Below, piece after piece: positions 49,863 through 58,961 of a stretch of DNA of 64,000 nt. The first letter of the stretch is position 1, and every line of letters starts with the position of its first letter. Under the pieces are notes generated by a model that was not told the DNA's origin, did no database searches, and worked only from the letters and a program-made list of their open reading frames with translations. Where the stretch lies: the NCBI RefSeq assembly GCF_002286815.1, contig NZ_MUNM01000037.1:124001-188000 (forward strand). The letters are read 5' to 3'. A program made the position numbers and the translations under genes. Source of the DNA: Pseudomonas sp. PICF141. Lineage in GTDB: Bacteria > Pseudomonadota > Gammaproteobacteria > Pseudomonadales > Pseudomonadaceae.

Positions 49863-49972
49863 TGAAATCTCCTTTTCAAAGACTATCGAAGGCCTGTTGA
49901 CGTTAAAGGAGGCAAGCAGGTGGGTCTACTATCAGAAATTACAGGTGGGGTTCTGCTTCATTTTGAACCGCA

Positions 49973-50191
49973 ATGGCTTCCATCGACAGCGTCGCTGACA
50001 CGTTTACCCATTGCTTCGCCGTCCCGGTCAAGGACCCGAACGGCGTGGCCATTGCGACTTTGTGCATCGTTGCTCCACGGGTCGATGCGAAGAACAATTA
50101 CAACGACTATCGTCGAGTATTGATCAACAGCGCCAAAGCCTGGCCCGGCGTATCAACGAATAACGGTGGCTGCCTGCGGCCGCGAGAGTGA
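49973..50191 (+). pseudogene. Remnant of an IclR-family regulator (C-terminal end)
   Basis: A 72-codon frame in which the first about 55 residues resemble the end of an IclR effector-binding domain (HCFAVPVKDPNGVAIATLC, then APRVDAKNNYNDYRRVLI). No DNA-binding domain or upstream effector region is present: a stop lies three codons before the ATG and the thioredoxin gene begins about 110 bases away. It is most simply a truncated regulator left from the locus containing the following PLP enzyme. The rest of the 340-base gap (49863-50202) holds nothing else recognisable. Confidence 0.6.
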
Positions 50192-50202
50192 GGGGATCGA
50201 CC

Positions 50203-51420
50203 ATGTATTCCGCCAAACATACAGCTGCCGTGGAGAAGGGCTTTGCCCACACCGGTGCCAATCTTGTGCGCGACGTCAGCCTGCCAGCGTTGGTGCTGCA
50301 CCGTGACGCGCTGGAGCACAACATTCGCTGGATGCAGGATTTTGTCAGCAACAGCGGCGCGGAACTGGCGCCCCACGGCAAAACCAGCATGACCCCAGCG
50401 CTGTTTCGCCGCCAACTGGACGCCGGTGCCTGGGGCATCACCCTGGCCAGCGCCACGCAAACCCGCGCGGCGTACGCCCATGGTGTGCATCGGGTGCTGA
50501 TGGCCAACCAATTGGTCGGCACGCCGAACATGGCGCTGATCGCCGATCTGTTGGCAGACCCGACCTTCGATTTCTATTGCATGGTCGATCATCCGGATAA
50601 TGTCGCGGACCTCGGCGGCTATTTCGCTTCGCGCGGTCTGCGCTTGAACGTGATGATCGAGTACGGCGTGGTCGGCGGTCGTTGCGGTTGCCGTACCGAA
50701 GCCGAAGTGCTGGCGCTGGCCAAGGCGATTGCGGCGCAACCGGCATTGGCGCTGACCGGCATCGAGGGTTACGAAGGGGTGATCCACGGCGATCACGCCG
50801 TAAGTAGCATCCGTGCGTTCGCTGATTCTTTGGTACGCCTGGCGGTGCAATTGCAGGACAGCGGCGCGTTCGCCATTGCCAAGCCGATCATCACGGCGTC
50901 GGGTTCGGCCTGGTACGACTTGATCGCTGAATCCTTCGAAGCGCAGAACGCCGGCGGACGTTTCCTCAGCGTGCTGCGTCCTGGCTGCTACGTGGCCCAC
51001 GACCATGGCATCTACAAGGAAGCGCAATGCTGCGTGCTCGATCGTCGCAGCGACCTGCACGAAGGTTTGCGCCCGGCGCTGGAAGTCTGGGCCCATGTGC
51101 AGTCGTTGCCCGAACCGGGTTTTGCGGTGATCGCCCTGGGCAAACGCGACGTCGCCTATGACGCCGGTTTGCCGGTGCCGTTGCGGCGTTACAAGGCCGG
51201 TGTGGTGCCAGCAATCGGCGAAGATGTGAGCGCCTGCAAGGTGACCGCGGTGATGGACCAGCACGCGTTCATGACCGTGGCGCCGGGGGTTGAGTTGCGG
51301 GTGGGCGATATCATTTCGTTCGGTACTTCGCACCCGTGCCTGACATTCGACAAATGGCGCATCGGGTGTCTGGTCGATGAACAGTTGAATGTCATCGAAA
51401 CCATGGAAACCTGTTTTTAA
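50203..51420 (+). CDS. DSD1-family PLP-dependent enzyme (D-threonine aldolase/amino acid deaminase-like)
   Basis: A 405-residue fold-type III PLP enzyme. Lys60 in LAPHGKTSM is the probable cofactor lysine, and the C-terminal HAFMTVAP and SHPCLTFDKW blocks supply the metal-binding His/Cys typical of the DSD1/D-threonine aldolase family. Members dehydrate or cleave D-amino acids such as D-serine or D-threonine; the substrate here is not fixed by sequence. The start is ATG 50203 with GAGGGGATCG upstream. Flanking genes of its likely original operon are remnants, so it may be an orphan. Confidence 0.85.
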   Translation: MYSAKHTAAVEKGFAHTGANLVRDVSLPALVLHRDALEHNIRWMQDFVSNSGAELAPHGKTSMTPALFRRQLDAGAWGITLASATQTRAAYAHGVHRVLMANQLVGTPNMALIADLLADPTFDFYCMVDHPDNVADLGGYFASRGLRLNVMIEYGVVGGRCGCRTEAEVLALAKAIAAQPALALTGIEGYEGVIHGDHAVSSIRAFADSLVRLAVQLQDSGAFAIAKPIITASGSAWYDLIAESFEAQNAGGRFLSVLRPGCYVAHDHGIYKEAQCCVLDRRSDLHEGLRPALEVWAHVQSLPEPGFAVIALGKRDVAYDAGLPVPLRRYKAGVVPAIGEDVSACKVTAVMDQHAFMTVAPGVELRVGDIISFGTSHPCLTFDKWRIGCLVDEQLNVIETMETCF

Positions 51421-51474
51421 GGTTCCAGACCGAGGTGCGGTGATCGCGAGCAGGCTCGCACCCACCTGATTCGC

Positions 51475-51669
51475 TGTGACGGTGAGTCATTTGAAGTGCC
51501 GGCGCAGAAGGTCGAACGGGTAGTGGACACTACGGCGGCGGGGGATTCGTTCAGCGCAGCGTATTTGGCGTGTCGGCTCAAGGGGGGCAGCCCGGTCGAG
51601 GCTGCCGAGGCGGGGCATCGGTTGGCGAGTCGGGTGATTCAAGTGCCAGGGGCGCTGATCCCGAGATAA
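51475..51669 (+). pseudogene. 3' remnant of a PfkB-family sugar kinase (KdgK-like)
   Basis: An open frame ending at TAA 51667-51669 encodes the C-terminal signature of a ribokinase-family enzyme (VDTTAAGDSFSAAYLACRL, then GHRLASRVIQVPGALIPR). The GAGD motif appears as AAGDSF with the catalytic Asp retained, but about 80% of the gene is missing. It begins directly after a half REP element (51442-51464), suggesting a deletion joined at the repeat. Confidence 0.75.
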
Positions 51670-51699
51670 GCGGTGGATGGCCGTTTGCCGCGCAACCGG

Positions 51700-51789
51700 A
51701 TCGCGGGCAAGCCCGCTCCCACAGGTTTTTTGGTGTGGCTGCAATCGGTGGCAATTCACAATCCCTGTGGGAGCGGGCTTGCCCGCGAT
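51700..51789. repeat. REP hairpin, ATCGCGGGCAAGCCCGC class
   Basis: Perfect 26-base arms (51700-51725, 51764-51789) around a 38-base centre, between the kinase remnant and the parvulin gene, with which it is convergent. Together with the kinase remnant it accounts for the 389-base stretch 51421-51809. Confidence 0.93.
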
Positions 51790-51809
51790 GAGGCCCTAAA
51801 GCCAACTCA

Positions 51810-52085
51810 TCAATCCCGGTAAAACACCTGCACCAGGTGATAACCGAACTTGCTCTTGATCGGCCCATGCACCACCCGCAGTGGTTTTTTGAAGATCACC
51901 GCATCGATCGCACCGACCATCTGCCCGGGCCGTACTTCGCCCAGGTCGCCGCCGCGTTTGCCGGACGGGCACGTGGAGTATTTCTTGGCCAGCACATCGA
52001 AGGCTTCGCCCTTGGCGATGCGTTGTTTGAGCTGCTCGGCTTCTTCCGAGGTTTTCACCAGAATATGGCGGGCTTGGGCTTTCAT
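51810..52085 (-). CDS. ppiC: Parvulin-type peptidyl-prolyl isomerase
   Basis: A 91-residue stand-alone parvulin. It reads KAQARHILVKTSEEAEQL at the start, CPSGKRGGDLGEVRPGQMV centrally and HGPIKSKFGYHLVQVF at the end, which together contain the conserved catalytic residues of the family. The length matches PpiC of enterobacteria (about 93). It lacks a signal peptide and should be cytoplasmic. It lies 66 bases downstream of the hybrid kinase gene on the same strand. Confidence 0.92.
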   Translation of the reverse strand: MKAQARHILVKTSEEAEQLKQRIAKGEAFDVLAKKYSTCPSGKRGGDLGEVRPGQMVGAIDAVIFKKPLRVVHGPIKSKFGYHLVQVFYRD

Positions 52086-52151
52086 TGGCAGTACCTTGCA
52101 ACGGTGGTGGCTATGTTGGTGCCAGCGTGGGGCGCGCGATTATGCCTTAAC

Positions 52152-54689
52152 TCAGTCCGCTTGGCCGATCATCGTGCGAATCTTGTTGGCCAACAGGTCC
52201 ATTGAAAAAGGTTTGGCCACCATGTCCATGCCTTCCTCCAGGAAACCCTGGCGTTCGGCGGCTTTCTCCGCATAACCGGTCATGAACAGCACCTTCAGGC
52301 CCGGACGATGCTGACGCGCGATTTCCGCCAGTTGCCGACCGTTCATGCCCGGCAACCCGACATCGGTCACCAGCAGATCGACCCGCAGGTCGGATTCCAG
52401 CAAGGGCAGGGCGGCCTTCGCGTCTTCGGCTTCATGGGCGTGATAACCCAGTTCATTGAGCAGGTCGAGCACCAGCATACGCACCGCCGGATCGTCTTCC
52501 ACCAACACCACCGTTTCACCGGCCACCGCTGCTGGAGTTTCGCCAGTGAGCGGCTCCAGAGCATGCTCCGACACCGCGACGTGCAGGCGTGGCAAATACA
52601 GGTGAACGCTGGTGCCCTGGCCCGGCAAACTGTGAAGGCTGACATGCCCGCCCGACTGTTGGGCGAAACCATAGATCATCGACAGCCCCAGGCCGGTGCC
52701 CTGGCCGATGGGTTTAGTGGTGAAGAACGGGTCGAAGGCCTTGGCCAACACTGAGGGTGTCATGCCGGCGCCGTTGTCACTGACGGCAATCATCAGGTAA
52801 TCCCCGGCCCTGACCGGTTCCAAAGGGGGGACATCACGCCCGTCAAGATGAACGTTGGCGGTTTCGATCAGCAGCTCGCCACCTTCGGGCATCGCATCCC
52901 GGGCGTTGATCACGAGGTTGAGCAAGGCGTTTTCCAGTTGGCTGACGTCGGTGCTGACGGGCCAGACTTCATCGGCCAGCTTTATTTTTAGCTCGATAGA
53001 ATCGCCCTTGGTGCGGCGGAACAAATCTTCCAGGGAATGCACCAGCTGATTGGCATTGAGCGGCTTGCGATCCAGCGACTGACGCCGGGAGAACGCCAGC
53101 AGGCGATGGGTCAGGGCAGCGGCGCGGTGAGCCGAGGACACCGCGGCTTCGGTAAAGCGACCGATCTCGGCGGCGCGCCCGTCGGCGATGTAGCGTTGCA
53201 TCAGATCGAGGCTGCCGATGATGCCGGTGAGCATGTTGTTGAAGTCATGGGCGATGCCACCGGTGAGCTGTCCCACCGCTTCCATTTTCTGCGCATGGCG
53301 CAAGGCGTCTTCGGCGCGCTCGCGTTCGAGCATCTCGTTCTGCAACCGCTGGTTGGCTTCGGCCAATTGCTGAGTGCGAGCGCTGACGCGTTCTTCAAGG
53401 GTTTCGTTGAGGTTGCGCAGGGCTTCTTCGGTCTGTTTGCGCTCGGTTTCGTCGATCACGAAGATGTAAAAACCGTTGACCGCACCGTCCGCGCCATGAC
53501 GTGGCAGGTAGTTCATCAGGGCCTGGCGGGTGCTGCCATCGCGGTGCGCGGCGCTGATGCTGAAACTGCAGGCCTTGCCTTTCAGCGCCTCGGCAATGTA
53601 TTCGGCGCGCAGGGCATAGGCTTCGTCGCCCAGCACTTCACGCACGGTACGGCCGTAAAGCTCTTGGGGCGTCAGGCCGTACCATTCCAGGTAGGCGGCA
53701 TTGTTGAGGCGAAAGCGCTCCTCACTGTCGACGTAACTGATCAGGATCGGCATGGCGTTGATGATCAGTTGCAGCTCGGTCTGGCTCTGGCGCAAGGCCT
53801 GCTCGATGTGTTTGCGTTCGGTCAGGTCGAGTGCCGCGCCGAGGAAACGAATCGGTCGGCCATGATGATCCTTGTAGCAACGACCCCGGGCAAACACCCA
53901 GCGCAATTGGCCGTCGGCTTGCAGCAAGCGATATTCCTCGGCGTACTCGCTGCCATGGGTAATGCAGTGCTTGATGCTGCGGGCAATCATCGCCCGATCT
54001 TCCGGATGCACGCCGTGGAGGTATTCGCTGATCGGCAATTGGCTCGCCAGGTTTGCGTCAACGCCATGCAGTTGGGCGAAGTGGGCATCGGCGATGAAAC
54101 GGTCTTCGCCGATGTCCCAGTCCCAGGTGCCGACGGCATCGGTGGCGGCCAGTGCCAGTTGCAGACGCTGCTCGGTTTCGTGCTGGGCCTTGAGGCTGGC
54201 GGCGGAGCGTTGTTCAAGTTCCAGGGCGATGCGGCGGCGTTCGTTGGTTTCGATGGCCGTGACCAGAATACCGGCGACTTCGGCACTTTCATTGCGAATG
54301 GGGCTGTAGGTCAAATCCAGCCAGAAGTCGGAATCTCGCCCATCGCGCTGCAAGGTAAAGCGTTGTTCGCTGTAGGTCCGCACCTGGCCTTGTAGGACGG
54401 CGCTGTAAATCGGGTCGGTGAAGTCTTTCAGTTCTGGCCAGATCAGGTGCGTTGGTTGTCCGAAAGCGTGTGGGTGCTTGCTGCCGGCGAGGAACGCGAA
54501 GCCATCGTTGTAGATCTGGGTGAGCTGCGGGCCCCACAGCAACAGCATCGGCATTGGCGAGTGAATCACAATGTCCACGGCGGTGCGCAGGCTCTGCGGC
54601 CAGTGATCGGCGGCGCCCAGCGGGTTGTTTGTCCAGTCCAGTCGGGCAATCAGGGCCTGGGCGTCGCTGGCGGTCGGTGGTGCGTTCAT
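52152..54689 (-). CDS. Multi-PAS hybrid sensor histidine kinase
   Basis: An 845-residue soluble kinase. An N-terminal PAS-like region ([14 protein letters not shown]) resembles the one in the kinase at 4686-6797. It is followed by PAS domains at about 195-310 and 325-440, a coiled coil, a HisKA domain with His481 in IAHDFNN, HATPase_c ([29 protein letters not shown]), and a receiver with Asp776 in VTDVGLPG. The start at 54689 (MNAPPT) has GCAGGACA upstream; the open frame to 54884 is not supported. No response-regulator gene is adjacent. Confidence 0.87.
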   Translation of the reverse strand: MNAPPTASDAQALIARLDWTNNPLGAADHWPQSLRTAVDIVIHSPMPMLLLWGPQLTQIYNDGFAFLAGSKHPHAFGQPTHLIWPELKDFTDPIYSAVLQGQVRTYSEQRFTLQRDGRDSDFWLDLTYSPIRNESAEVAGILVTAIETNERRRIALELEQRSAASLKAQHETEQRLQLALAATDAVGTWDWDIGEDRFIADAHFAQLHGVDANLASQLPISEYLHGVHPEDRAMIARSIKHCITHGSEYAEEYRLLQADGQLRWVFARGRCYKDHHGRPIRFLGAALDLTERKHIEQALRQSQTELQLIINAMPILISYVDSEERFRLNNAAYLEWYGLTPQELYGRTVREVLGDEAYALRAEYIAEALKGKACSFSISAAHRDGSTRQALMNYLPRHGADGAVNGFYIFVIDETERKQTEEALRNLNETLEERVSARTQQLAEANQRLQNEMLERERAEDALRHAQKMEAVGQLTGGIAHDFNNMLTGIIGSLDLMQRYIADGRAAEIGRFTEAAVSSAHRAAALTHRLLAFSRRQSLDRKPLNANQLVHSLEDLFRRTKGDSIELKIKLADEVWPVSTDVSQLENALLNLVINARDAMPEGGELLIETANVHLDGRDVPPLEPVRAGDYLMIAVSDNGAGMTPSVLAKAFDPFFTTKPIGQGTGLGLSMIYGFAQQSGGHVSLHSLPGQGTSVHLYLPRLHVAVSEHALEPLTGETPAAVAGETVVLVEDDPAVRMLVLDLLNELGYHAHEAEDAKAALPLLESDLRVDLLVTDVGLPGMNGRQLAEIARQHRPGLKVLFMTGYAEKAAERQGFLEEGMDMVAKPFSMDLLANKIRTMIGQAD

Positions 54690-54808
54690 TACATTGTCCT
54701 GCGTGTCAGTCGGTGTGGCGGCGTCTACTATCCTTGCAGGGCGGTAGACGCGGGATGACCCGTAGGGGGTCATGTTTTCAATTGAATGCTTCGCGGGTGT
54801 TTTTTGCC

Positions 54809-55918
54809 ATGGAAATCGATGCACTGTTGCAAATGCTGTCCAGCCGCAATGGCTCCGATCTTTACCTGTCCACGGGCGCGCCACCCAGCGCGAAATTTGA
54901 CGGTGTGCTCAAAGCCCTGGCCGAACAACCGTTCAAGCCCGGGGAAATTGCGGCCATTGCCGCGTCCATCATGGACGCCGAACAGCGCCTGGAGTTCGAT
55001 CGCGAACTGGAAATGAACCTGGCGGTTTCCCTGGCCGGGGTCGGGCGCTTTCGGCTCAATATCTTCAAGCAGCGTAATGATGTGTCGATCGTGGCGCGCA
55101 ACATCAAACTCGACATTCCACGTTTCGAAGACCTCAAGCTGCCTCCAGTACTGCTCGACACCATCATGCTCAAACAGGGCTTGATCCTATTCGTCGGCTC
55201 GACCGGTTCGGGCAAATCGACCTCGCTGGCGGCGCTGATCGATTACCGCAACCGTCACAGCAGCGGCCATATCATCACCATCGAAGACCCGGTCGAGTTT
55301 GTTCATCGGCACAAGAAGTCGATCATTAACCAGCGTGAGGTCGGCGTCGATACCCGCAGTTTTCATGCGGCGTTGAAAAACACCCTGCGCCAGGCGCCGG
55401 ACGTGGTGCTGATCGGCGAGATCCGCGATCGAGAGACTATGGAGCACGCGCTGGCGTTTGCCGATACCGGTCATCTGGTGATTTCCACGTTGCATGCCCA
55501 CAACGCCAATCAGGCGCTGGACCGCGTAATCAACTTTTTTCCGGAGGAGCGCAGGACGCAACTGCTTCATGACCTGGGCAATAACCTCAAGGCCTTTGTT
55601 TCCCAGCGATTGGTACGTACCCGCGACGGGCAGCGCCGGGCGGCGGTGGAAGTGATGCTGGGAACGCCGACCATCGGCGACCTGATCCGGCGCAACGAAC
55701 TTGGCGAGCTCAAGGGGATTATGGAGAAATCGTCAGAAGCGGGAATGCAGACCTTCGATGGTGCGCTGTTCGGTCTGTTTGCCGAGGGCGCGATTGATGA
55801 GGCAGAGGCGTTGAAACATGCGGACTCGGTGAACAACTTGCGTCTGCGCCTGAAAATGCACGCCGAGGCTACGCCTGGGCCCCATACACCGCCAGGTGAG
55901 TGGAATTTGATGGACTGA
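54809..55918 (+). CDS. pilU: PilT/PilU-type retraction ATPase
   Basis: A 369-residue secretion-family ATPase. It shows Walker A GSTGSGKST, the Asp box IITIEDPVEFVHRHK, Walker B VVLIGEIRD and the His box FADTGHLVISTLHAHNA. The closest match in style is PilU, the accessory retraction ATPase of type IVa pili (382 residues in P. aeruginosa). PilU usually follows pilT, but here it stands alone, divergent from the hybrid kinase. Start at 54809; the frame is open from 54554 through the neighbour's promoter. Confidence 0.86.
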   Translation: MEIDALLQMLSSRNGSDLYLSTGAPPSAKFDGVLKALAEQPFKPGEIAAIAASIMDAEQRLEFDRELEMNLAVSLAGVGRFRLNIFKQRNDVSIVARNIKLDIPRFEDLKLPPVLLDTIMLKQGLILFVGSTGSGKSTSLAALIDYRNRHSSGHIITIEDPVEFVHRHKKSIINQREVGVDTRSFHAALKNTLRQAPDVVLIGEIRDRETMEHALAFADTGHLVISTLHAHNANQALDRVINFFPEERRTQLLHDLGNNLKAFVSQRLVRTRDGQRRAAVEVMLGTPTIGDLIRRNELGELKGIMEKSSEAGMQTFDGALFGLFAEGAIDEAEALKHADSVNNLRLRLKMHAEATPGPHTPPGEWNLMD

Positions 55919-55956
55919 AGAGGTGCCGACACTGATCAAAATGTTCAAACAGGCTC

Positions 55957-56050
55957 GTGTGGCGAGGGGGCTTGTCGGAATGCCGCACCCTATCTGCTGG
56001 CTTTGGGAGCGCTTCGCACTCCAACGGGGGCAAGCCCCCTCGCCACATAA
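55957..56050. repeat. REP-type hairpin, same class as the cobN insertion
   Basis: Inverted arms with GGCGAGGGGGCTTGTCGG at the left and CCAACGGGGGCAAGCCCC on the right, one arm diverged. It lies between the convergent pilU and acetoacetate-CoA ligase genes. Confidence 0.88.
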
Positions 56051-56071
56051 GCCGCACAGTGGATCTACGGT

Positions 56072-58027
56072 TCAATCATTCAATTCAGGGCGGTCGCGAA
56101 ACTGCTCCAATGCCTCGGGATTGGCTAGTGCATCGGTGTTCTTCACCTTCTGGCCATGCACTACATTCCTCACCGCCAGTTCGACCACTTTGCCGCTGAT
56201 GGTCCGCGGAATATCGGTCACCGCAACAATCTTCGCCGGCACATGCCGTGGCGTGGTGTTGGCGCGTATGACCTGGCGAATCTGTTGCTGCAGCGTTTCA
56301 TCCAGCTCGACACCGTCGCGCAACTTCACGAACAGCACCACCCGCACGTCATCCTGCCATTGCTGGCCGATGGCGACGCTGTCCAGCACCTGCGGGACTT
56401 TCTCCACCTGACGATAGATTTCCGCTGTGCCGATGCGCACGCCACCGGGGTTGAGCACGGCATCGGAACGCCCGTGGATCAACAGGCCACCGTGGGGCAG
56501 TTGTTCGGCGTAATCGCCTTGGGCCCAGACGCCGGGGAACAGGCTGAAATAGGACTTTCGCAACTTCTCCCCGTCAGGGTCATGCCATAAACCGATGGGC
56601 ATCGCCGGAAAATGTCGGGTGCACACCAGCTCGCCTTTTTCCCCGACCACTGGCGTACCGGCGTCGTTCCAGACTTCGACCGCCATGCCCAGGCCCTTGC
56701 ACTGTATTTCGCCACGGCGCACCGGCAGGACCGGATTGCCAATCACAAAGCACGAAACGATGTCGGTGCCGCCGGACATTGAAGACAGACACAAATCGGA
56801 CTTGAACGCGCGGTAGACGTAATCGAAGCTTTGCGGCGACAACGCGGAACCGGTGGACAGCACGGTTCTCAGGCTGCTCAGGTCATGGCTGTCGCAGGGC
56901 TTCAGGCCAATGCTTTGCAATGCGGTGAGGAACTTGGGGCTGGTGCCGAAGACGTTGATGCGTTCGTCGTCGATCAGGTCGATCAAACGCTCCGGGCCTG
57001 GATGAAACGGCGAGCCGTCGTACAGCACCACGGCGCTGTCGACGGCCAGGGCCGAGACCAGCCAGTTCCACATCATCCAGCCGCACGTGGTGTAGTAGAA
57101 CAAACGGTCGCCGGCGCCGAGATCGGTATGCAGCCCATGTTCCTTGACGTGTTGCAGCAGTACGCCGCCGGTGCTGTGAATAATGCACTTCGGCACGCCG
57201 GTGGTGCCGCTGGAATAAAGGATGTACAGCGGATGAGCGAAGGGCACGGGAACGAATTGCGGCTCGCCGCCCGGGTCGTAGAAATCGTCCCAGAGCGTCA
57301 CATTGGCCTGGCTGTGGAAGTCTGCGATGCGCGCCTGGGGCCGTGCATAAGGCACAACGATCAACTGCTGCAAGGACGGCAGTTGCCCGAGGATTTCATT
57401 GACCTTGGCGGTCTGGTCAATCTCTTTGCCGGCGTAGCGATAACCGGCGCAGGTGATCAGCACCTTTGGTTCGATCTGGCCGAAGCGGTCGATCACCCCA
57501 TGCGTACCGAAATCTGGCGAGGAACAAGACCAGATCGCCCCCAGACTGGTGGTGGCAAGCATCGCCACCAATGTTTGCCAGGTGTTCGGCATGCACGCGG
57601 CCACGCGATCGCCCAGGCCGACGCCGGCGGCTTTCAGGCCGTTTTGGAAACCGGCGACCAGGCTTGCCAGTTCGGCCCAGGTCAGCTGTTCCCGTTGGCC
57701 GTTTTCGCCGATGGCCACCACCGCCACGGCATCGTCGCGACGGCGCAGCAGGTGTTCGGCGAAGTTCAGCGTGGCGCCGGGGAACCACTGGGCGCTGGGC
57801 ATTTGTGCGCCCTCAATCAGCACCGCGTCTGGCTGATCGTGAAAACGGATGTCGAAGAAATCGACGATGGCCTGCCAGAACGCTTCCCGCTGATCGATGC
57901 TCCATTGGTGCAGGGCAGGGTAGTCGGCGATCTTGAGGTTGTGTCGCTGATTGATCGAGCGCCGAAAGGCCTCCATGCGGGACTTGCCGATGCGCTCGGT
58001 GCCGGGTTGCCAGAGGATGTCGGACAT
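56072..58027 (-). CDS. Acetoacetate-CoA ligase
   Basis: A 651-residue adenylate-forming enzyme. AMP-binding core YILYSSGTTGVPK, the DRLFYYTTCGWMMWNW block and C-terminal DIPRTISGK motif are present; the acetoacetyl-CoA synthetase subgroup is indicated by the N-terminus (ILWQPGTERI) and length. It activates acetoacetate from 3-hydroxybutyrate oxidation to acetoacetyl-CoA. It follows the dehydrogenase and permease genes on the same strand, separated by a 107-base repeat element, and is probably part of the same regulon. Start 58027; the frame is open to 58072 without support. Confidence 0.9.
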   Translation of the reverse strand: MSDILWQPGTERIGKSRMEAFRRSINQRHNLKIADYPALHQWSIDQREAFWQAIVDFFDIRFHDQPDAVLIEGAQMPSAQWFPGATLNFAEHLLRRRDDAVAVVAIGENGQREQLTWAELASLVAGFQNGLKAAGVGLGDRVAACMPNTWQTLVAMLATTSLGAIWSCSSPDFGTHGVIDRFGQIEPKVLITCAGYRYAGKEIDQTAKVNEILGQLPSLQQLIVVPYARPQARIADFHSQANVTLWDDFYDPGGEPQFVPVPFAHPLYILYSSGTTGVPKCIIHSTGGVLLQHVKEHGLHTDLGAGDRLFYYTTCGWMMWNWLVSALAVDSAVVLYDGSPFHPGPERLIDLIDDERINVFGTSPKFLTALQSIGLKPCDSHDLSSLRTVLSTGSALSPQSFDYVYRAFKSDLCLSSMSGGTDIVSCFVIGNPVLPVRRGEIQCKGLGMAVEVWNDAGTPVVGEKGELVCTRHFPAMPIGLWHDPDGEKLRKSYFSLFPGVWAQGDYAEQLPHGGLLIHGRSDAVLNPGGVRIGTAEIYRQVEKVPQVLDSVAIGQQWQDDVRVVLFVKLRDGVELDETLQQQIRQVIRANTTPRHVPAKIVAVTDIPRTISGKVVELAVRNVVHGQKVKNTDALANPEALEQFRDRPELND

Positions 58028-58040
58028 GGCTTGGCCTCTC

Positions 58041-58144
58041 TCGTTCCCACGCTCTGCGTGGGAATGCCTCAATGGACGCTCCGCGTCCGCTTTGGGACGC
58101 AGAGCGTCCCGGGCTGCATTCCCACGCAGAGCGTGGGAACGATC
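58041..58144. repeat. GATCGTTCCCACGC palindromic element, copy 3
   Basis: A 104-base copy with TCGTTCCCACGCTCTGCGTG at the left and its complement at the right, plus an internal GGACGCTCCGCGTCC palindrome. It lies between the ligase and dehydrogenase genes. Confidence 0.92.
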
Positions 58145-58168
58145 AGTGTCAGGGGGGCTAGCGGCGGC

Positions 58169-58954
58169 TTACTGCGCCAGCCACCCACCATCAATATTCC
58201 ACGCGGCCCCACGCACCTGGCTACCGGCTTCGCTGCATAAAAACAGCACCAACTCGCCCAGCTGCGGCGGCGTCACGAATTCCAGCGACGGCTGCTTCTC
58301 GGCCAGCAAATCATGTTGCGCCTGCTGCGGGTCGATCCCGGTCGCGGCGCGATCATCGATCTGCTTCTGCACCAGCGGCGTCAGCACCCAACCCGGGCAG
58401 ATGGCGTTGCAGGTGACATTCGTCGTTGCGGTTTCCAGACCGACCACCTTGGTCAAGCCGATCACACCATGCTTGGCCGCGACGTACGCCGCCTTGCCCA
58501 CCGAACCGACCTGGCCATGCACGGACGCGATGTTGATGATCCGCCCCCAGCCCTTGCTGCGCATCCCTGGCAAGCTCAAACGGGTGCTGTGAAACACCGA
58601 CGACAGGTTGATCGCCATAATCGAGTCCCAGCGCTCCACCGGAAAATCTTCCACCGACGCCACGTGCTGGATGCCCGCATTGTTGACCAGGATATCCACG
58701 CCGCCGAACTCACGCTCGGCGTATTCGATCATGTCAGCGATTTGCGCCGGGTCGCTGACGTCGGCGGGGTGATGGCCGACCTTGCCGCCGCTTTTATTAT
58801 TGAGCTGTTCCACCTCGGCGATCACCCTGGACGCATCGCCGAAACCGTTGAGGATCAGGTTGGCGCCGGCCTTGGCCAGGCTCAGGGCGATCCCCAGGCC
58901 GATGCCGCTGGTGGAACCGGTGACCAGTGCGGTCTTGCCCGAAAGAGTCGTCAT
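58169..58954 (-). CDS. bdhA: 3-hydroxybutyrate dehydrogenase
   Basis: A 261-residue short-chain dehydrogenase. NAD-binding TGSTSGIGLG, NNAGIQHVA, catalytic Ser in INIASVHG and the YVAAK motif are all present, with HbdH-typical CPGWVLTPLVQKQI. It oxidises D-3-hydroxybutyrate to acetoacetate. It starts eight bases downstream of the permease stop with GAGG before the ATG, so the two are one operon. The family usually has about 257 residues. Confidence 0.93.
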   Translation of the reverse strand: MTTLSGKTALVTGSTSGIGLGIALSLAKAGANLILNGFGDASRVIAEVEQLNNKSGGKVGHHPADVSDPAQIADMIEYAEREFGGVDILVNNAGIQHVASVEDFPVERWDSIMAINLSSVFHSTRLSLPGMRSKGWGRIINIASVHGQVGSVGKAAYVAAKHGVIGLTKVVGLETATTNVTCNAICPGWVLTPLVQKQIDDRAATGIDPQQAQHDLLAEKQPSLEFVTPPQLGELVLFLCSEAGSQVRGAAWNIDGGWLAQ

Positions 58955-58961
58955 GAATACC

